A DNA stretch of 64,000 bases from Pomphorhynchus laevis (Eukaryota > Acanthocephala > Palaeacanthocephala > Echinorhynchida > Pomphorhynchidae): contig WNNJ02001731.1 of NCBI GenBank assembly GCA_012934845.2, positions 1 through 64,000 of the forward strand, given 5' to 3'. The translations under genes and the position numbers were made by a program. Under the pieces are notes generated by a model that saw nothing but the letters and a program-made list of their open reading frames with translations, made no database searches and was not told the DNA's origin. Below, piece by piece: positions 59,401 through 64,000 of this stretch; the first letter of the stretch is position 1, and every line of letters starts with the position of its first letter.

Positions 59401-60252
59401 TATTAAAAACAAATTCATTAAACTTGCTTGAAAATTCGCAAAAGCCTTAAAAAGACAAAAATTATTTTGCATTGCGTTAAATGAGATGGATTTCGATCGC
59501 AAATTCGCTAACAATTCACTTTAATATATAATAGTCTATTCATTGCATTTTTGTCGAAATTTGGTGCTTTAAAAATTAATTATATAATAGACGTTTGCGA
59601 CATATCTAGGGTGGTCTCATAAAAAGTTCTGCTGAAAAAAGTTCTGCGCTGTTGAAAAATCTTAATCTTTATAAGGTTCTTATTCCATCATTTGTTTTTG
59701 TATAATAGTCGTTGGATCTACAAAAGAACACGAATGAACTGTGACATTTTGACTATTTTGAAATAAATATTACACAATGATAATTATTTATAAATGAATA
59801 TTTGAAAAGTCAATATGAAATCATACAAATTATACGCCTAGAATCTAAGCGTTATACTGATCAGGATTAAAGTCCTTATCTTATGTTTGTGGGTGAGAAA
59901 TATCTTCCCGTGGGAAAGGGTTGTGAAAGAAGTTTACTAAAAGTAAAGAAACGTGAACGATATTATTGCATTATAAATATTACTATAAAATAAATTCTTC
60001 ATATATCTATTATGCTATTCGAAGGCTTATTTTCGCACTACAATAGGCGAAAATGACATGCAAAAATCTAAACATCATATAACCTAGACATCAGTTAATA
60101 ACTTCAGAATGTTAAAATACTGACATTAAAATGATCTTATGTGAATTGTCTAATTGGTGGTCATGCACAAGTCAATTTTATTTTCAGATTACTACTTTTG
60201 TAAATACACGTATGTTTTCTCGTCTGGGATCTATAATTATGTGCTATCGAAC

Positions 60253-60311
60253 CTTGCTGAAGTTTTCTAGAAGCCATAAAGTCCAAGAGAATCCTGGGCA
60301 AGAAGCGTTTG
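60253..60311 (-). CDS. PGS1, possible exon (tentative)
   Basis: A minus frame reads KRFLPRILLDFMASRKLQQ, comparable to human LKVSILLDFTRGSRGRKNS. The donor is CAAG|GTTCGA. The acceptor is unclear (TCTAAG at 60,312 gives the phase needed by the 60.6 kb exon; TTTAG at 60,319 does not). The supporting identity is mainly ILLDF plus spacing of Ser-Arg. Confidence 0.35.
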
Positions 60312-60632
60312 CTTAGATCTAAATTATAAACAGTAACTCTAAAAGCTTGTGTATGGGCTTTTTATTGTCAAGCCTTTAAAAAATGAGTACAATGCAAGTG
60401 TGCGATAAAAAATATCAATTGTAACTAATGAAGATAATTGCGTGTACTCTCGATAGCTTCAATACATTTCGGTTGTCGTACGCCTAACGAGGAAAATACT
60501 AGTCACTGTAAATTAGGGATACGAGAATCAAATAAGCATAGTCTACGTAAACAACACTGGCTTTTCAGCTATTTTTCAGTGTGTCTGTATATCTTGTGTT
60601 TAAACGGTTTCTTAACTGTTTAGAGGAGCTAC

Positions 60633-60859
60633 AAAGATTCATACAAACCATCTGGACCGCGAAATTTAATAGCCGAAATTCGATAGTCGGAAGCTTGATG
60701 ATGCCCACAGCGAGTTAAATCGACGTGAGGCAGCTGGCAAGTCAGATTTAATAATTCAAAATTTTCGGGTGTCACAGGCAACATTTGGCTCGCTGGTTCT
60801 CGGCCGTATTGTAAATCGTGCAAGGATCCTAAAGGATCATAGTTTAATAATGATTGAAG
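60633..60859 (-). CDS. PGS1, possible upstream exon (tentative)
   Basis: An unusually GC-balanced open stretch encodes LQSLLNYDPLGSLHDLQYGR, VTPENFELLN and YRISAIKFRGPDGLYES. It runs from an acceptor-like GGTATAG at 60,860 to a donor-like TT|GTAGCT. VTPENFELLN and RISAIKFRGPDGLYES could align with human LSSPAEFFELM and RRVVMASLYLGTGPLEQEL. The codon choice looks like host coding sequence. Identity as PGS1 is a weak inference; it may be an exon of another gene ending in TAG at 60,629. Confidence 0.35.
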
Positions 60860-60865
60860 CTATAC

Positions 60866-60998
60866 CAAAGGAAAGAAGAAATTGTTTTTGATATATCGCT
60901 AACTTCTGTTAGCATCTTCAGAAAATTACCATTTGTAATTTTCTGAAGATGCTGACAGTAGTTAGCAAAATATCAAAAGCAATTTCTTCTTTCCTTTG
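60866..60998. repeat. Hairpin of the GAAGACGCTAGTAG family
   Basis: Arms of about 60 bp around a short ACCATTTG loop. The outer part AAAGGAAAGAAGAAATTG is unlike the 33.7 kb copy, but the inner part (TTTTCTGAAGATGCTGACAG, TAGTTAGCAAAATATC) is clearly the same block. Its left edge abuts the acceptor-like site of the tentative PGS1 exon. Confidence 0.8.
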
Positions 60999-61149
60999 AT
61001 CCAGCTCAAATAATTAGTTATCAATAATGGATCAGTATCAACTATTTAAGATCATAGTTTACTTGTGGATGATATACTATAACTGTTTATAGTAAAAAAC
61101 TGCAACTGTTTATAGTTTACTCTAACCTAGATAATGGTGCATATTTAGA

Positions 61150-62680
61150 CAGCAAGTTCTTATTTTGACGTATTTGTCATATCTGAAACCTGGATTAATC
61201 ATAATATCTCGGATAGCATAATTGATATTGGTGGTTATAAATATTAAGGTCAGACAGGTGCAAGGTCAGCCTGGAAGAGGTGATGTTCTTCAAATTATCA
61301 ATACTGTCACAGTCTTTGATATTGTTCGGTACGCAAATGCATCCAAGACAGTTGTCCTGGCTGAAATCTTACTATGACGTCGTCATTCTCGTTTTGGGCT
61401 CATCTATGGATCCCAAGGATCTTCAGATTTTGATGATTGCATAAAGAATATACTGACTTCACCTTGCAATATAAATTACTAATGCATTGGTGTAGGTGAT
61501 ATCAACGTTAATAATTTGTCTGTCGATGTGAATGGACTTATTGTAAGCAGCGGTTGTACTGCAACAGGTCTGGGGATGCGGAAATTATTTACATATGACA
61601 TGATCATGTTTTAACATGTTAATAAACAACTTGATTTAACGGTGAAAGCTTGTTTGTTCTTGATTTGTTATTCGCTACCACAAATTATTGAACAACAGTA
61701 GATTTATGTGATCATGGGCTTTTGTGCTTGTATCAAATTTTTGGATGGTATTTAAATAAAGGATGTAAAACCTTGGGTAGTAAGGCGCCACTGTCAGAAG
61801 TTGGATAAAGTAGTTATTTTGCGAGATGACGACTCCTTCAATCTTAGCTTCTACGGCTAGATGCAGAAGATCATTGGTAAACAATACGAGGCAAACTAAT
61901 ACATATTTTAGATAAATTTGAACCTGCTACAGTTGTTGACCAGATCAAAAACAAAAAACCAGAGTGATATGATTTAGAATTGAAAAAAAATATTAAAGCC
62001 ACAAAACAGTATGTTCAAAAAGTCTTTAAAGATAAATATTTTATACAAAGTTAACACAAATTAGCACAAGTTAAATCTTAGCACAAGTTCTTACGTATGC
62101 TTCCAGGAGCTTGAGAATATCAAAACGGTGAGAATATGAGACGACCTTCACGAATTCTGTTACTAGACATCCTAAAAGATTTTGATTTTATGTGTGGAGG
62201 AGTAATAAAGTTTCTCAGTCAATTTCCGTATTACGTGTAGATGATAGTATTGTGCAGTCTCAGAAGGAAATGATTAAGAGCTTTGCTTGCAGATGTATTT
62301 TTATTATGTAACACGTTATTCTCCTTAATAGACGAAACTTCTCTTAAAGATTTAACTTCATCCTCTCTGATCGTGACTCCATTTGATGTACCTTTAGCAT
62401 TAGGTAGCCTTTCTTAATTTTCTGCTTTTGCTTTCGATGGTATTAGTTCATATATCTTACGCCTATTGAGTTACCAACTAATTATCCTCTCTCAGCTTTG
62501 TTCCAGCAGTATTAAGACGGACAGGAAATACCGATCGATTGAAAGGAAGCGACTGTAGTATCAATTTATAAGAAAGGCAACCGTTTGAATTTTGTGAACT
62601 ATATGCCTGTTAGTTAAACAAGTCATATTAGTAAAATCATGGAGCGTATTAATAGAAAGCACATTTGATCTTCTTTACAA
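61150..62680 (+). mobile_element. Decayed CR1-like LINE (endonuclease and RT fingers)
   Basis: Plus frames show DVFVISETWINHNISDSIID (about 61,170; AP endonuclease SETWL motif), KNKKPEXYDLELKKNIKATK-like linker sequence (about 61,950), and near 62,560 VVSIYKKGNRLNFVNYMPVS with KIMERIN, equivalent to PI-KKG---NYRP-S of RT. Numerous interruptions make this an old dead copy. It resembles the 40-42 kb element in type. Confidence 0.7.
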
Positions 62681-62814
62681 AATCAAAAAATACACTTTTT
62701 TATTTTGCTAAAATTGAATTTAGATTGCCCAGCTGTTTTTACACAATTTTTGGGACAATAAGCACGTTATGGGCCAGCTGCGTAGGGGTATGAAACATAC
62801 AACTTTTTGATTTT

Positions 62815-63182
62815 GCTAATTAAATCAGCTAACTGAGTCTACGTATTTAATATAATTATAAAATAAAGAAAACATAATAATGCTAAATAAAAATTTAATA
62901 ATTAAATAATAAAATTAATAATCGTTATAAGTTTTTTTATAATTTAAATCAAGTTAAAACAAAAAAAAATTGAAATTTAAAATAAATGTCATTTTATGAA
63001 TTGACTAATAAATAATAGACGTTGTATCAGATTAAGAATTCGAGGTCATCAGGAGGAACTGCTATGATATCAGGTTTCGGCCCCTAACTCTTAAACCCAA
63101 CATAGCAGCGGGGCCAAATACATGCTAATGATGTATTTCCTCTGATAAAACTATCTAGTATCTTATTCTAATACAAAGTATA
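62815..63182 (-). repeat. Tail of Penelope-like copy B3
   Basis: The best-preserved family-B tail. On minus: GGCCCC (63,115-63,110), CTGCTATG (63,108-63,101), a 16-base loop, GGGGCC (63,084-63,079), GAAA (63,078-63,075), CATAGCAG (63,066-63,059), CTGATGA (63,052-63,046). Stems GGCCCC/GGGGCC and CTGCTATG/CATAGCAG interleave. The outer end is CTGAGTCTACGTATTTAATA near 62,835. Confidence 0.8.
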
Positions 63183-64000
63183 TTATTTATTATTTATCCA
63201 TAAAAATTTGCCACTTAAGAGTTTAAATTTATTCTTTATATTATTGTGTTGATTTATATATTTTACTATTTTCTGCTTGATGTTATTTTTATAGTAACCT
63301 AGTTTAAAATATGTATCTATTAAATTATTTAAATGATTTTTAAGAAAGTCAATATCATTACATATTGTTGCAATTCTTAAAATTTCATTATTTAATGTAT
63401 TATATTTTATATTATATGGTATGCATGAATGCTCATGCAAAAATATGTTTCTTGTAAATTTAAATATGTCATCTTTACGATATAAATTAATAGTAGTTTT
63501 AGTTAATGTTAATTTAATGTTCATATCTAGATATACACCTTCTTTATCATTAATATTGGTTTTGTTAAGAATAAGGCTTTCTGGATAAATGTGCTCACTA
63601 ATTGAATAAAAATTATTAGAATTAAATACACATATATCATCAATGTATTGAAACATATATTTCATATATTTATATAGTTTAGATTTAGTTCTTACACAGT
63701 TATGAACAAATTCATATTCTATAAAGCTTAAAAACAAGTCAGCTATAATTGGGCTACTATTACCTCCCGTTGGAACAACTTTTAATTTTCTAAATATAAA
63801 TGTCCCTACCTTTAAGTAATTTTGATTTATCAAAATGTTTAAGGTTTCTATTAATTCAATTTCATCCATATATTTATATTTACTTGATGGTTTAATTTTT
63901 GTTAGATAAGCGTTATAGATATTATAACATATATATGTATATCTTTATCCGAATATAAGATTAATTAATTTTACTAACGCTTCTTTAATATCTACTAAAT
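63183..64000 (-). mobile_element. Penelope-like reverse transcriptase, copy B3 (runs off the window)
   Basis: An open minus stretch of 228 codons (63,869-63,183) holds VPTGGNSSPIIADLFLSFIE, MFQYIDDICVFNSNNFYSI, YPESLILNKTNINDKEGVYL, DDIFKFTRNIFLHEHSCIPY and KLGYYKNNIKQK. The last bases, read on minus, give DLVDIKEALVKLINL, the first RT motif, so the copy continues past the edge. YIDD is the catalytic motif. It is the least decayed of the three B copies; whether it is whole cannot be judged here. Confidence 0.88.

Noticed and set aside
60131-60316. Plus frame MFSRLGSIIMCYRTLLKFSR, resembling a mitochondrial presequence
   Set aside because: It ends quickly, has no following donor, and the opposite strand gives a better reading as a possible PGS1 exon.
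63046-63116. Family-B tail as a plain hammerhead because it has GAAA and CTGATGA
   Set aside because: Bases after CTGATGA (CCTC) do not pair with those before GAAA in hammerhead register; the interleaved stems explain the conservation better.

Overview
The window reads as nuclear DNA of an animal, probably an invertebrate. It is strongly AT-rich, its host genes have many introns with GT/AG borders, and most of the remainder is retroelement debris. One LINE reverse transcriptase carries the active-site form YADDLKIWR, which I associate with flatworm elements. A flatworm is therefore a reasonable guess, but the species cannot be fixed from the sequence alone.

Two host genes are supported, both on the minus strand. 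The main one is a complete USP39/SAD1 gene (a tri-snRNP spliceosome factor that is an inactive ubiquitin-protease homologue). It has eleven coding exons between 42,595 and 20,261. Every junction is in phase and the predicted protein is 510 residues. Further right lie parts of PGS1, the mitochondrial phosphatidylglycerophosphate synthase. Two exons are clear (57,877-57,189 and 55,216-55,134) and three more are tentative (60,859-60,633, about 60,311-60,253 and 54,908-54,807).

Layout: 0-3.2 kb is a Penelope-like element (family A) behind a large cluster of inverted repeats. 3.66-8.35 kb holds two LINEs meeting tail to tail: a 5'-truncated CR1-like element on plus, and a restriction-like-endonuclease LINE on minus with a long intact frame. 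9.75-10.1 and 15.4 kb carry a tRNA-like SINE. 12.9-14.7 kb is a minisatellite split by a GC-rich LINE tail. 20.2-42.6 kb is USP39, whose introns hold Penelope-like fragments (family B), a CR1-like LINE and several long hairpins. 42.8-52 kb is nested debris: LINE pieces, a Ty3-type fossil, Penelope-like pieces, and an RTE-like LINE with a clear 15-bp target duplication. 53-54.8 kb is a tandem and inverted array of family-A ends carrying a hammerhead ribozyme core, followed by a 379-bp dimer and a (TA)n tract. 54.8-60.9 kb is the PGS1 region, and 61-64 kb is a LINE remnant plus another family-B Penelope-like copy that runs off the window.

No operon-like or defence-type system is visible. The most interesting signals are structural RNAs in mobile DNA: a hammerhead core at 53,786-53,825, an interleaved (pseudoknot-type) stem pair conserved in the family-B tails, and hammerhead-like GAAA/CTGATGA modules in SINE-type repeats whose flanking stems differ by compensating changes.
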